From Desulfobacterales bacterium (GTDB lineage: Bacteria > Desulfobacterota > Desulfobacteria > Desulfobacterales > UBA11574), in NCBI GenBank assembly GCA_012974475.1, contig JAAXQD010000052.1:1-11596 (forward strand): a stretch of 11,596 bases of DNA, in the 5' to 3' direction. Position numbers and translations under genes: made by a program. The notes beneath the pieces were generated by a model. That model was not told the DNA's origin, ran no database searches, and saw only the letters and a program-made list of their open reading frames with translations. The stretch's first letter is position 1; the number at the start of each line of letters is the position of its first letter. Below, piece by piece: positions 1 through 6,655 of this stretch.

Positions 1-1
1 C

Positions 2-640
2 TTTTTTCATTTAATTATCCTACAGGGCAGAACCGGTTATTTAACGTTTGTTCTGTTATCTCCTTTGATGGTCTACAACCTTTTTAAGAAGATCAACATT
101 TTCAAAATCTTATTGGTTTCTGTTCTCCTTGTTGCGATGATGCTGCTTTCTCCGATTGTCAGAAACCGCATCTCCCTGTCAGTAGACCAGCTGAAATACC
201 ATACAAGTGTCGATCAAAAATCTGCCTGGGGTAAGGAGTACACCGCCAACCAGGATAGATTTTACATGTGGTACGGAGCGGTCCGTATTTTTAAAGACAA
301 CCCGTTTTTTGGCGTTGGAACCGGTGGCTTTGCAACCGTTCTTAAACAGATGGGTTCGCCGGATGATCCGATCATCGCCCACCCGCACAACGATATTCTC
401 TACATGGCGGTTAGCTATGGCGTGATCGGCGTGGCCGCTTTTCTTTGGCTTTTTGGGGAGATTATTAAAAATGCCTTTACACAAAGGCATAATCTTCTGG
501 GATTTTTTGTGTTGTCCACAACTCTCGTTATCTTGGTCAGCGGTTTATTCAATGCTCAAATTCTGGACGCCGGCATGGCCTTTTTTCTCGCGGTTACCGT
601 TGGGCTCCAGCAAGGGTTTCCGCAATTTAAAAAATCCTGA
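2..640 (+). CDS. O-antigen ligase / Wzy_C-type polymerase, C-terminal part (5' end outside window)
   Basis: The reading frame is already open at the left edge, so the true start lies outside; the first 21 codons in the window read on into the TTG/ATG at 65-70. The visible 212 residues begin in a membrane segment with the sequence LQGRTGYL, the Arg-containing motif typical of O-antigen ligase/polymerase proteins (Wzy_C). A second membrane helix follows. Then comes a large, presumably periplasmic loop with NPFFGVGTGGF and a His-rich HPHND motif (His codons at 380 and 386), and three more hydrophobic helices. In this family the loop Arg and His residues take part in joining an undecaprenyl-PP-linked glycan to lipid A core, or in polymerising it. 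Ligase cannot be told from polymerase or protein glycosylase without the N-terminus. The neighbouring glycosyltransferase and UDP-xylose synthase fit an LPS/polysaccharide locus. Confidence 0.8.
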   Translation, partial: FFHLIILQGRTGYLTFVLLSPLMVYNLFKKINIFKILLVSVLLVAMMLLSPIVRNRISLSVDQLKYHTSVDQKSAWGKEYTANQDRFYMWYGAVRIFKDNPFFGVGTGGFATVLKQMGSPDDPIIAHPHNDILYMAVSYGVIGVAAFLWLFGEIIKNAFTQRHNLLGFFVLSTTLVILVSGLFNAQILDAGMAFFLAVTVGLQQGFPQFKKS

Positions 641-725
641 AAATTAGGAAAATTCGGGGCGTACACTTGACAAGAATGCGGCGGTAAGCCAATCTCTTTT
701 TCACTCAATACACGGTCTGCTTCGA

Positions 726-754
726 ATGAAAATGGATATGAAAACAAGTATAAC
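726..754 (+). promoter_or_regulatory. Possible sigma70-type promoter before the glycosyltransferase
   Basis: A -35-like ATGAAA (726-731) and a -10-like TATAAC (749-754) are separated by 17 bp in the 202-bp gap between the ligase stop and the glycosyltransferase start. The -10 matches consensus in 5 of 6 positions and the -35 in 4 of 6. A perfect TTGACA at 666-671 lies further upstream, but its best-placed -10 partner (CAATCT) is poor. This is pattern matching only. Confidence 0.25.
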
Positions 755-842
755 ACTCATTGATCCCGTCATAACAAATATTTTCCAAAGATTACGGCGG
801 GTAACATGCTGCCCGTGGTCGATGATGAAGGAATAGGTAGCT

Positions 843-1607
843 ATGCCGCTTTCAGTTGCCATCATTGCGCAAGATGAAGAGGATCGAATTTCAGATTGCC
901 TGAAGAGTGTATCCTTTGCCGATGAAGTTTTGGTTGTAGATTCGGGCAGCCAGGACCAGACGGTTTCCATCGCAGAGCTTTACGGGTGTAAAGTCATTTC
1001 CAAAAAGTGGATGGGGTATGCCCGACAGAAACAATATGCCGTTGATAGCTGTTGCAATGACTGGGTGTTGATATTGGATGCGGATGAGCGATTGCCAAAA
1101 GAGACTGCCGAGCAGATTGAACAAATCTTAGAGACTTCTCGACAGGGGGTTTCAGCTTGCAGTTTTTCAAGGAAAAATTTCTTTCGCAATCGCTGGATCC
1201 GTTACTGCGGATGGTGGCCGGATCGGGTCGTGAGAATGGTAGATCGCAGGCAGGGTCATTTCAGCGACAATCTTGTTCACGAGAGATGGATTTCCAATGG
1301 ACCTGTCAAGGAACTCGATCTAACTATCGAGCACCGAAGTTTTCGAAATTATTCGGATTTGGTTCACAAAATGCAAACCTACTCTACGTTGTCTGCTCAG
1401 GAAATGCTAAATAGGGGCAAAAGTGTTCGGTGGTGGTCGCCATTTTCTCACGGTCTTTGGATGTTTATTCGAACATATGTCTTGGAAATGGGAATGATGG
1501 CGGGATTTGACGGATTCATGATATCTTTATTCAATGCCGGAGGTTCCTTCATGAAGTACGCCAAGCTTCGAGAGTCCTTGATGCATGGTGATTACGGTAA
1601 CCGGTAG
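843..1607 (+). CDS. Family 2 glycosyltransferase, WaaE/KdtX-like (LPS core)
   Basis: A 254-residue cytosolic or membrane-associated GT-A enzyme expected to transfer a sugar from a nucleotide-sugar donor to a lipid or LPS-core acceptor. The N-terminus (LSVAIIAQDEEDRISDCLKS, residues 3-22) and VLVVDSGSQDQT are the classic GT2 donor-binding elements. LDADE (78-82) supplies the metal-binding DxD-type Asp79 and Asp81. The pattern DSGS-QDQT, then W-GYARQK, then DWVLILDADERLP, with a C-terminal FNAGGSFMKYAKL segment, is that of the WaaE/KdtX subfamily. Those enzymes often add glucose or heptose to the LPS core; the sugar here cannot be read from sequence. The ATG follows a GAAGGAA ribosome-binding sequence. 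Neighbours are an O-antigen ligase-like gene upstream and a UDP-xylose synthase downstream. Confidence 0.85.
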   Translation: MPLSVAIIAQDEEDRISDCLKSVSFADEVLVVDSGSQDQTVSIAELYGCKVISKKWMGYARQKQYAVDSCCNDWVLILDADERLPKETAEQIEQILETSRQGVSACSFSRKNFFRNRWIRYCGWWPDRVVRMVDRRQGHFSDNLVHERWISNGPVKELDLTIEHRSFRNYSDLVHKMQTYSTLSAQEMLNRGKSVRWWSPFSHGLWMFIRTYVLEMGMMAGFDGFMISLFNAGGSFMKYAKLRESLMHGDYGNR

Positions 1608-1688
1608 CGACAAAAAATTCAAGATGAACCCGACGCCGGGATCGGGAAAAAGGGGCATTAACCCAAGGTGTCAAAGCGTCGATGGTGG

Positions 1689-1717
1689 TTGACAATCACA
1701 AAGCAATAAGGGAATAT
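1689..1717 (+). promoter_or_regulatory. Possible sigma70-type promoter before the UDP-glucuronate decarboxylase gene
   Basis: A perfect TTGACA (1689-1694) is followed after 17 bp by GAATAT (1712-1717), which matches the -10 consensus in only 3 of 6 positions. It lies 51 bp upstream of the ATG at 1768, in the 160-bp gap after the glycosyltransferase. The good -35 and correct spacing support it; the weak -10 limits confidence. Confidence 0.3.
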
Positions 1718-1767
1718 CCGGCAAAGGTACATTAAAAAGAAGTCCTAAAAGATATGAGAGGGTCAAT

Positions 1768-2721
1768 ATGCATTTGCGCAGACGTGTTCTGGTGACCGGC
1801 GGGGCCGGATTTCTCGGTTCCCATTTATGTGACCGGCTTATCCGCAAGGGATGCGATGTTTTATGTGTGGACAATTTGTATACCGGCAGCAAAAGAAACA
1901 TCGTCCATCTAATAGGAAATCCCTATTTTGAACTGTGTCGGCATGATATTACCTTTCCACTGTATGTTGAAGTCGACGAGATCTACAATTTAGCCTGTCC
2001 GGCATCCCCCATTCATTACCAGAACGACCCGGTTCAGACCACCAAGGTCAATGTTCACGGCTCCATCAACATGCTGGGGCTTGCCAAACGGATCAAGGCC
2101 AAAATTCTTCAGGCTTCTACTTCGGAGGTTTATGGTGATCCTTCTGTTCATCCCCAGCCCGAAACCTATCACGGAAACGTGAACTGCATCGGGCCACGTT
2201 CCTGCTACGATGAGGGAAAGCGATGTGCAGAAACCCTTTTTTTCGATTACTTTCGCCAGCATAAGCTTAAAATCAAAGTGGCCCGTATCTTTAACACCTA
2301 CGGTCCCAGAATGCATCTCAACGACGGACGGGTCGTTTCCAACTTTGTCGTTCAGGCATTACGTGGGGAACCACTGACAATCTTCGGGGATGGAACTCAG
2401 ACACGGTCTTTCTGCTATGTGGATGATCTTATAGAAGGATTGGTGCGATTTATGGACAGCATCGATGATGTGACCGGCCCAATGAATTTGGGGAAGCCCG
2501 GTGAGTTTACGATACTGGAACTGGCAAAAAAGGTGATTGAACTGAGCAACTCCAGATCCGAAATTATCTTTGAGCCGCTCCCGGCGGATGACCCCAGGCA
2601 GCGTCGACCGGATATTACACTTGCCCGTGAAGTTATTGGATGGGAACCCAAAGTTGAACTGGACGAAGGTCTGAAAAAAACAATCGCTTATTTTGATGAA
2701 CTTTTATCATCTACAATGTAA
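1768..2721 (+). CDS. UDP-glucuronate decarboxylase (UDP-xylose synthase), extended SDR family
   Basis: Converts UDP-glucuronate to UDP-xylose and CO2 through an NAD-bound 4-keto intermediate, in the cytosol. The 317 residues have no membrane anchor. The NAD-binding glycine motif TGGAGFLGSHL is at residues 10-20. ACPASPIHYQ and ASTSEVYGDP (Ser119, Glu120) follow, then the catalytic Tyr147-x3-Lys151 in SCYDEGKR. RIFNTYGPRM and RSFCYVDDL are also characteristic, as is the C-terminal LPADDPRQRRPDI that marks this decarboxylase against other UDP-sugar epimerases. The length matches the short soluble UXS form. A GAGAGGG sequence precedes the ATG. UDP-xylose would serve as a donor or precursor for surface glycans made by the upstream glycosyltransferases. 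An ArnA-type decarboxylase is the main alternative, but there is no fused formyltransferase. Confidence 0.93.
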   Translation: MHLRRRVLVTGGAGFLGSHLCDRLIRKGCDVLCVDNLYTGSKRNIVHLIGNPYFELCRHDITFPLYVEVDEIYNLACPASPIHYQNDPVQTTKVNVHGSINMLGLAKRIKAKILQASTSEVYGDPSVHPQPETYHGNVNCIGPRSCYDEGKRCAETLFFDYFRQHKLKIKVARIFNTYGPRMHLNDGRVVSNFVVQALRGEPLTIFGDGTQTRSFCYVDDLIEGLVRFMDSIDDVTGPMNLGKPGEFTILELAKKVIELSNSRSEIIFEPLPADDPRQRRPDITLAREVIGWEPKVELDEGLKKTIAYFDELLSSTM

Positions 2722-2782
2722 CGAACTTGCGGAAAATTATTTTTGAACGATTACGAGACCCCAAAAAAATAAGGATGCGATC

Positions 2783-2956
2783 ATGGCAATCAGCCCGGAA
2801 CTTCTTGAAATTCTCGCGTGCCCTAAATGTAAGGGTGACATATATTTGAACGATACAAAAGATGGTCTGATATGTGAGGCTTGCAGACTCTTATATGAGA
2901 TTCGGGATGATATTCCGATAATGCTCATTGATGAAGCCAAGCCCTTAAATGTATAA
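2783..2956 (+). CDS. Trm112/YcaR-family small zinc-ribbon protein
   Basis: A 57-residue protein that starts MAISPELLEILACPKCKG. Two CxxC pairs, Cys13/Cys16 and Cys31/Cys34, form a probable zinc ribbon. The ending, EIRDDIPIMLIDEA, is the hallmark of the Trm112/YcaR (UPF0434) family. In eukaryotes and archaea Trm112 is the activating partner of several methyltransferases; the bacterial single-domain proteins are poorly characterised, and a similar partner role here is only an inference. AAGGA (2771-2775) lies 7 bases before the ATG. The gene sits 61 bp after the UDP-xylose synthase stop and could be co-transcribed with it. Confidence 0.88.
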   Translation: MAISPELLEILACPKCKGDIYLNDTKDGLICEACRLLYEIRDDIPIMLIDEAKPLNV

Positions 2957-3172
2957 GAGAACCTGTTGAACGGAAACAGATCGCCTGATTGAATTTCGGA
3001 GATTCAACCGGGAAGTGCATTCCCCGCAATCTTGTCGAAGATCCCGTTAAACGGGGTTGAAGGGAAGTTTACCCTGTGAACCCATCTGCATTTTTTGTTT
3101 AGCCGCGTCGGAAATCCCGTCTTACGGCGATGCAGGGAGTTTCGATTATAGACGAGTATAAAGTCCGATACC
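2957..3172 (+). other. Intergenic region rich in overlapping inverted repeats
   Basis: No open frame resembling a gene was found here. Several inverted repeats overlap: TTGAAT/ATTCAA around 2990, a CCCG/CGGG hairpin (3043-3046 with 3052-3055), and a larger imperfect hairpin at 3054-3083. The last two share bases 3054-3055 and could not form fully together. A T-rich run is at 3091-3100. No clear promoter was found before DUF4416. Confidence 0.4.
3054..3100 (+). terminator. Terminator-like imperfect hairpin plus T-run after the Trm112-like gene
   Basis: GGGTT (3054-3058) pairs with AACCC (3079-3083), and AGGG (3061-3064) pairs with CCCT (3072-3075). The two helices are separated by a small internal loop and closed by a 7-base loop. 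TTTTTTGTTT follows at 3091-3100. The 7-base gap between stem and T-run is longer than in a canonical intrinsic terminator, so this is tentative. Confidence 0.35.
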
Positions 3173-3703
3173 ATGAGTCTTCCTCAATCGCCAAAGCCTG
3201 CCAAGCTTGTGATAGGTTTTTTTTTGAAGGAAAAGCGCGTCGCCGTTGATGTCGTAAAAGCGCTTGTTGAAAAATTGGGTCCTGTGGACATGACAAGCCC
3301 ATGGCTCCCTTTTAACCTTACCACCTATTACAATGATGAGATGGGCACACCTCTTTTTAGACGTATGTTGGCATTTAAAAGACTAATTAGGCAGAGTGCT
3401 CTGGCAAACATAAAGCTTTTTACCAATGGTCTTGAGCGTGAGCATTCAATCGACGGCAGACGAGGGGTTAATATCGATCCCGGATATTTGCTCCAGGAGC
3501 GTTTTGTCCTGGCGACGGGAAAAAATTATAGCCATCGGATTTATATCGGAAGCGAAATTTATGCCGATCTAACGCTGCTCTACTTAAATGGGCACTTTAA
3601 TAAATTACCGTGGACGTATCCTGATTATGCTTCGGAAAATGTAATGGCTTTTCTTGAATGGGTGCGCAAGAAGTATGTGATCGATCTCGGAAAAATTTCA
3701 TAA
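3173..3703 (+). CDS. DUF4416 family protein, function unknown
   Basis: A 176-residue soluble protein matching the DUF4416 family: the N-terminus PKPAKLVIGFFLKEK, a central TTYYNDEMG, a segment RRGVNIDPGYLL, and the diagnostic C-terminal LPWTYPDYAS (residues 145-154). No signal peptide, membrane helix or known catalytic motif is visible. The start is set by an in-frame TAG at 3149-3151, after which the ATG at 3173 is the first start codon. No good Shine-Dalgarno sequence precedes it, which suggests weak or atypical initiation. The gene ends 25 bp before yicC and probably shares its transcript. In Desulfobacterota-like genomes this family commonly neighbours yicC and gmk (from memory); the position suggests, but does not prove, an RNA- or nucleotide-related role. 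Confidence 0.85.
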   Translation: MSLPQSPKPAKLVIGFFLKEKRVAVDVVKALVEKLGPVDMTSPWLPFNLTTYYNDEMGTPLFRRMLAFKRLIRQSALANIKLFTNGLEREHSIDGRRGVNIDPGYLLQERFVLATGKNYSHRIYIGSEIYADLTLLYLNGHFNKLPWTYPDYASENVMAFLEWVRKKYVIDLGKIS

Positions 3704-3728
3704 AGAATATCGAGGAAATAATAAAATT

Positions 3729-4607
3729 ATGAAAAGTATGACTGCCTTTGCCAGAGCCGAAAAGACGGAGAAAGAGATTAATGTTTTGGCTGAAATCCGC
3801 TCTTACAACAGCAGATATCTTGATGTTGCCTTGCGTATTCCTCACGGATATGCAGCGCTCGAGGAAAAAATAAAATCCTTGATCGCCGACAAGGTTTCAA
3901 GAGGCCGCATAGAGGTTAATCTTCAGATAAATGACGATTCAGATGAAGCATATGCTTTTGAAGTAAATATTTCTAGAGCCAGGGCATATTATGAAAGCCT
4001 TGTTCAATTGAAAGACCAGCTCGATCTTAATTCGGAGATATCCATTGAGCTTCTGCTCAGAGAAGGGGGTGTCGTTCGACCTGCTGAACCTGGCCGGGAT
4101 ATGGTGGCTATCGGGTCTGTTGTTACAGATTGCATTAATGCAGCCATGATCGATCTTGTTGCAATGCGACAGAAGGAAGGAGATTTTATTGCCTCAGATA
4201 TTTCCAGGCGCATTGACAGTATTGAAAAAAGTGTTCGTCAAATCGAAAAAGAATCGAGGGACCTGTTGTTTTATTATCAACAGCGCCTTAAAGATCGTAT
4301 CGCGGTTTTGACCAAAGGGATGGTGGAGATCGATTCTGATAGGATTGCACAGGAAGCGGCTTTTTTGGCTGATAAAATTGATATTTCTGAAGAAATTGTA
4401 AGGGTGACAAGCCACATAAAACAGTTTCTGACAATTATGGGTTCAAAAGAACCTGCCGGTCGGAAGCTCAATTTTTTACTTCAGGAGCTTAACCGCGAAT
4501 TCAACACCATGGGATCCAAAACAGAAAAAGCCAGTGTATCTCACAGGGTCGTAGAGGTGAAGTCAGAGCTTGAAAAAATAAGGGAACAGCTTCAGAATGT
4601 GGAATAA
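3729..4607 (+). CDS. yicC: YicC-family endoribonuclease
   Basis: A 292-residue protein with the two family signatures. The N-terminus is MKSMTAFARAE, equivalent to the usual MIRSMTGFGR. The C-terminal block at residues 244-264 contains GRKLNFLLQELNREFN and TMGSK, and the protein ends in REQLQNVE. E. coli YicC and Bacillus YloC are single-strand-cleaving endoribonucleases; the conserved acidic and basic residues of the C-terminal domain are present here. Many Glu/Lys/Ile-rich stretches (about residues 150-200) predict long helices. The ATG at 3729 fits the family N-terminus better than the ATG at 3738. GAGGA at 3712-3716 is 12 bases upstream, slightly far. It lies between DUF4416 and the remA-gmk pair, a conserved grouping in many bacteria. 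Confidence 0.93.
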   Translation: MKSMTAFARAEKTEKEINVLAEIRSYNSRYLDVALRIPHGYAALEEKIKSLIADKVSRGRIEVNLQINDDSDEAYAFEVNISRARAYYESLVQLKDQLDLNSEISIELLLREGGVVRPAEPGRDMVAIGSVVTDCINAAMIDLVAMRQKEGDFIASDISRRIDSIEKSVRQIEKESRDLLFYYQQRLKDRIAVLTKGMVEIDSDRIAQEAAFLADKIDISEEIVRVTSHIKQFLTIMGSKEPAGRKLNFLLQELNREFNTMGSKTEKASVSHRVVEVKSELEKIREQLQNVE

Positions 4608-4689
4608 TTTCGGAACAAGGACGTGTAATGAAAGAACCCGTTCAGATTGTTTAACAGCGGTTTGTCTTATGAAGAGGTTTCATCTTGGA

Positions 4690-4717
4690 GTCAAAGCGAT
4701 TATCGTTCTTTTATAAT
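4690..4717 (+). promoter_or_regulatory. Possible promoter for remA-like gene and gmk
   Basis: A perfect -10 TATAAT is at 4712-4717, with a weak -35-like GTCAAA at 4690-4695 (16-bp spacer). It lies in the 230-bp gap after yicC. It would give a leader of about 110 bases before the remA start, containing the stem-loop at 4773-4796 and the palindrome at 4799-4810. Confidence 0.4.
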
Positions 4718-4772
4718 AGGCCTAACCCACACAACAAAGTTTTCATTTTAAGATTTAATCGACCTGAACCTT

Positions 4773-4796
4773 CTTTGAAACCGGATTGTTTCAGAG
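4773..4796 (+). other. Stem-loop in the remA-like leader
   Basis: CTTTGAAAC (4773-4781) pairs with GTTTCAGAG (4788-4796) over nine base pairs including one U-G wobble, with a 6-base loop. No T-run follows, so it does not look like a terminator. It could be a leader RNA structure or a chance repeat. Confidence 0.3.
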
Positions 4797-4798
4797 AA

Positions 4799-4810
4799 TT
4801 AACCTGTTAA
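4799..4810 (+). promoter_or_regulatory. Perfect 12-bp palindrome before remA-like gene (possible operator)
   Basis: TTAACCTGTTAA is TTAAC and GTTAA separated by CT, ending 27 bases before the chosen ATG at 4838. Short palindromes of this kind are common binding sites for dimeric regulators. No regulator can be assigned. Confidence 0.2.
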
Positions 4811-4837
4811 AAATTTGCCTGGATTGGAGTGATGAAG

Positions 4838-5092
4838 ATGGATCAGAATCTCTTGAATATCGGTTTTGGGAATACGGTGGTTGCAGATCGGGTTGTTGCT
4901 ATCGTTTCACCAAATTCGGCACCCATGAAACGTCTTAAAGATGAGGCCAGGGATGAAAAGCGACTTGTCGATGCAACACACGGTCGTAGGACACGGTCTA
5001 TTATTATTATGGACAGCAATCATATTGTGCTTTCTGCAATACAGGCCGAAACAATATCCCAGCGTTATATAACCCTTAAAGGGGCGGTATAA
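4838..5092 (+). CDS. remA: RemA-like DUF370 family regulator
   Basis: An 84-residue protein almost entirely covered by the family signature: LLNIGFGNTVVADRVVAIVSP, NSAPMKRLKDEARDEKRLVDAT, HGRRTRSIIIMDSNHIVLSA and ETISQR. In Bacillus subtilis RemA activates extracellular-matrix operons and forms octameric ring assemblies that bind DNA through conserved Arg residues. The matching Arg-rich loop GRRTRS is present here, but the target genes in this lineage are unknown. GTG at 4829 and ATG at 4832 are also in frame. GGAG (4826-4829) is placed 8 bases before the ATG at 4838 and overlaps or crowds the earlier ones, so 4838 is preferred. The gene lies 19 bp before gmk, the usual arrangement. Confidence 0.9.
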   Translation: MDQNLLNIGFGNTVVADRVVAIVSPNSAPMKRLKDEARDEKRLVDATHGRRTRSIIIMDSNHIVLSAIQAETISQRYITLKGAV

Positions 5093-5111
5093 ACCAGTAT
5101 GGAGAACGAAA

Positions 5112-5681
5112 ATGATGGCAGTCCGACGTGGACGTCTTTTCATCATTTCGGCGCCGTCCGGGGCCGGAAAAACAACCCTTTGCAGAGCTACCCTTAAGCG
5201 CTTAAAAGATATGCTCTATTCGGTTTCGTATACCACGAGATCACCCCGTAAAGGGGAGCAGGATGGCGTTGACTACCATTTTATTTCAAAAGAAGGGTTT
5301 AGGGCAGGTATAAAAACGGGCCGCTGGTCTGAATGGGCTGAGGTCCATGGGAATTATTACGGTACATCTGCCGAATTTATTGAGAAGGGTTTGTCATCCG
5401 GCCGCGACACACTTCTTGATATCGATGTTCAGGGCACTATCCAGATTCTTAAACGTCATCCCGACAGTGTGACGATCTTTGTTCTGCCTCCGTCAATGGA
5501 CACTCTTAGACAGCGCTTGGAGATGAGAGGGACTGAAAGCGAGACAGTTTTAAAGCGGCGTCTTGAAAATGCAAAAAAGGAGATGGCACAACAGAATCTT
5601 TACCGTCATCTTATCGTCAATGATCAATTGTCTTCGGCTATTGAAGAGCTGATATCTATTATTCAAGGATATCGCCTTTGA
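5112..5681 (+). CDS. gmk: Guanylate kinase
   Basis: Phosphorylates GMP to GDP with ATP; a cytosolic, essential nucleotide-salvage and biosynthesis step. The P-loop SAPSGAGKTTL is at residues 13-23. The GMP-binding segment follows (YTTRSPRKGEQDGVDYHFIS), then DIDVQG (103-108) and the lid region MRGTESETVLKRRL. GGAGAA at 5101 sits 7 bases before the ATG. At 189 residues it is somewhat shorter than E. coli Gmk (207). The C-terminus stops soon after the last conserved helix (IVNDQLSSAIEELISII), exactly where the palindromic element begins. All catalytic parts are present, so it should be active. Confidence 0.96.
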   Translation: MMAVRRGRLFIISAPSGAGKTTLCRATLKRLKDMLYSVSYTTRSPRKGEQDGVDYHFISKEGFRAGIKTGRWSEWAEVHGNYYGTSAEFIEKGLSSGRDTLLDIDVQGTIQILKRHPDSVTIFVLPPSMDTLRQRLEMRGTESETVLKRRLENAKKEMAQQNLYRHLIVNDQLSSAIEELISIIQGYRL

Positions 5682-5871
5682 TGGTCTCGTAAAAAGTCCG
5701 TTTTGCTCGCTCAGCGACCATTTGGGGGCGTTTCAAGCTGTGCTGCTGAATTTCAAGAACTCGTCGCAAGCGCCTCAAACAGCTTGAAATTTTTAACGCA
5801 TCACCGCTTGAAACACTGGTTCCCCAAATGATAAGATATCGCTCACAAAAGACTTTTTACGAGTTTGTCAA
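5678..5871. repeat. Nested palindromic element, MITE/REP-like, about 180-194 bp
   Basis: The core is bounded by perfect 13-bp inverted repeats CTCGTAAAAAGTC (5686-5698) and GACTTTTTACGAG (5851-5863). Outside them, TTGA (5678-5681) and TCAA (5868-5871) mirror each other at equal distance. Inside, further arms are nested in order: TTTTG/CAAAA (5701-5705, 5846-5850), CATTTGGGG/CCCCAAATG (5719-5727, 5822-5830), GTTTCAAGC/GCTTGAAAC (5730-5738, 5806-5814) and AATTTCAAG/CTTGAAATT (5749-5757, 5783-5791). An alternative 11-bp pairing, TTTCAAGCTGT/ACAGCTTGAAA (5731-5741, 5779-5789), is also possible. No open frame for a protein was found. The whole unit would fold into one long imperfect hairpin in RNA or extruded DNA. 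The outer TTGA contains the gmk stop codon. The gap of 227 bp between gmk and rlmB is almost filled by it. Only one copy is present in the window. Confidence 0.85.
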
Positions 5872-5908
5872 CTTTAACGAAAAAATAGAGATCGATTAAA
5901 AGGTCGTC

Positions 5909-6655
5909 GTGAAGACAGAGATACTTTACGGGATTCATCCTGTTTCTGAAGCCTTAAAAGCGGGTCGGCGGGATATTTTTACGATATATATCGCCAAAGA
6001 AAACATCTCGAAACGGCTTGAGAAGGTCTTAGCGCTTGCCGAGTCCTTAAAAATACCCATTGAAAGGCCAAATTCCTTACACTTAAAAACTCTGTCCGGG
6101 ACGGCTCAGAACCAGGGGGTCGGAGCCAAGGTCGGACCCTATCCGATGGTAGAGTTTTCAGAACTGTTAGACGGAATCCGAAGCCCCAAGTCAAACCCTT
6201 GTATCCTGTTGCTCGACAATATTGTGGATCCTCGCAACCTCGGTGCGTTGATTCGAACAGCAGTTTGTATCGACACAGATGCTGTGATTGTTCCTAAGGA
6301 TCGATCTGCCCGCCCCACACCCATAGTGTCCAAAGCATCGGCAGGTGCTTTGGAGCACATTCGGCTTGTCCGGGTAACAAACATGGTAAACACTATAAAG
6401 GCCCTGAAGAACGGCGGCGTGTGGGTTGCCGGTATGGATAGAACCTCGGACAAATCCATTTTTAACAATGATTTGACCGTTCCGGTTGCAATTGTTGTCG
6501 GCGGGGAGGAAAGCGGGATACGACCCTTGGTAAAAAAACATTGCGATTTTTTGATGTCCATTCCCCAAACTGGACCTGTGGATTCCTTGAATGCATCCGT
6601 AGCGGGTGCAGTTGTTATGTATGAGGTTTTCAGACAGCGACGATTATCCGTATGA
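5909..6655 (+). CDS. rlmB: 23S rRNA (guanosine-2'-O-)-methyltransferase, RlmB/TrmH family
   Basis: A SPOUT-fold methyltransferase that uses S-adenosylmethionine to 2'-O-methylate a guanosine, in RlmB G2251 of 23S rRNA. The 248 residues start ILYGIHPVSEALKA, the N-terminal L30e-like RNA-binding domain of RlmB. The three SPOUT motifs follow: DNIVDPRNLGALIRTA (residues 103-118, with Asn110 and Arg116), VVGGEESGIRP (196-206) and SLNASVAGAVVMYE (226-239), which build the knotted SAM site. The start is GTG, preceded by AAGG and a 6-base spacer. The stop overlaps the comF start (ATGA), so the two are translationally coupled. The position assigned to the methylated base relies on family membership. 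Confidence 0.92.
   Translation: MKTEILYGIHPVSEALKAGRRDIFTIYIAKENISKRLEKVLALAESLKIPIERPNSLHLKTLSGTAQNQGVGAKVGPYPMVEFSELLDGIRSPKSNPCILLLDNIVDPRNLGALIRTAVCIDTDAVIVPKDRSARPTPIVSKASAGALEHIRLVRVTNMVNTIKALKNGGVWVAGMDRTSDKSIFNNDLTVPVAIVVGGEESGIRPLVKKHCDFLMSIPQTGPVDSLNASVAGAVVMYEVFRQRRLSV

Noticed and set aside
179..490. Open frame of 103 codons on the minus strand and a 72-codon + frame over the ligase gene
   Set aside because: Both overlap the conserved ligase frame and resemble no family; they are out-of-frame shadows.
666..694. TTGACA at 666-671 as a -35 element
   Set aside because: The correctly spaced hexamer CAATCT matches the -10 consensus in only two positions.
4829..4837. GTG at 4829 or ATG at 4832 as the remA start
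   Set aside because: The GGAG site at 4826-4829 overlaps or nearly touches them, and family members begin close to the LLNIGFGN motif; ATG 4838 has correct spacing.
5677..5867. TTTG direct repeats (5677-5680 and 5864-5867) as a target-site duplication of the palindromic element
   Set aside because: They lie at unequal distances from the two 13-bp repeats, and the mirrored TTGA/TCAA ends fit the element better.
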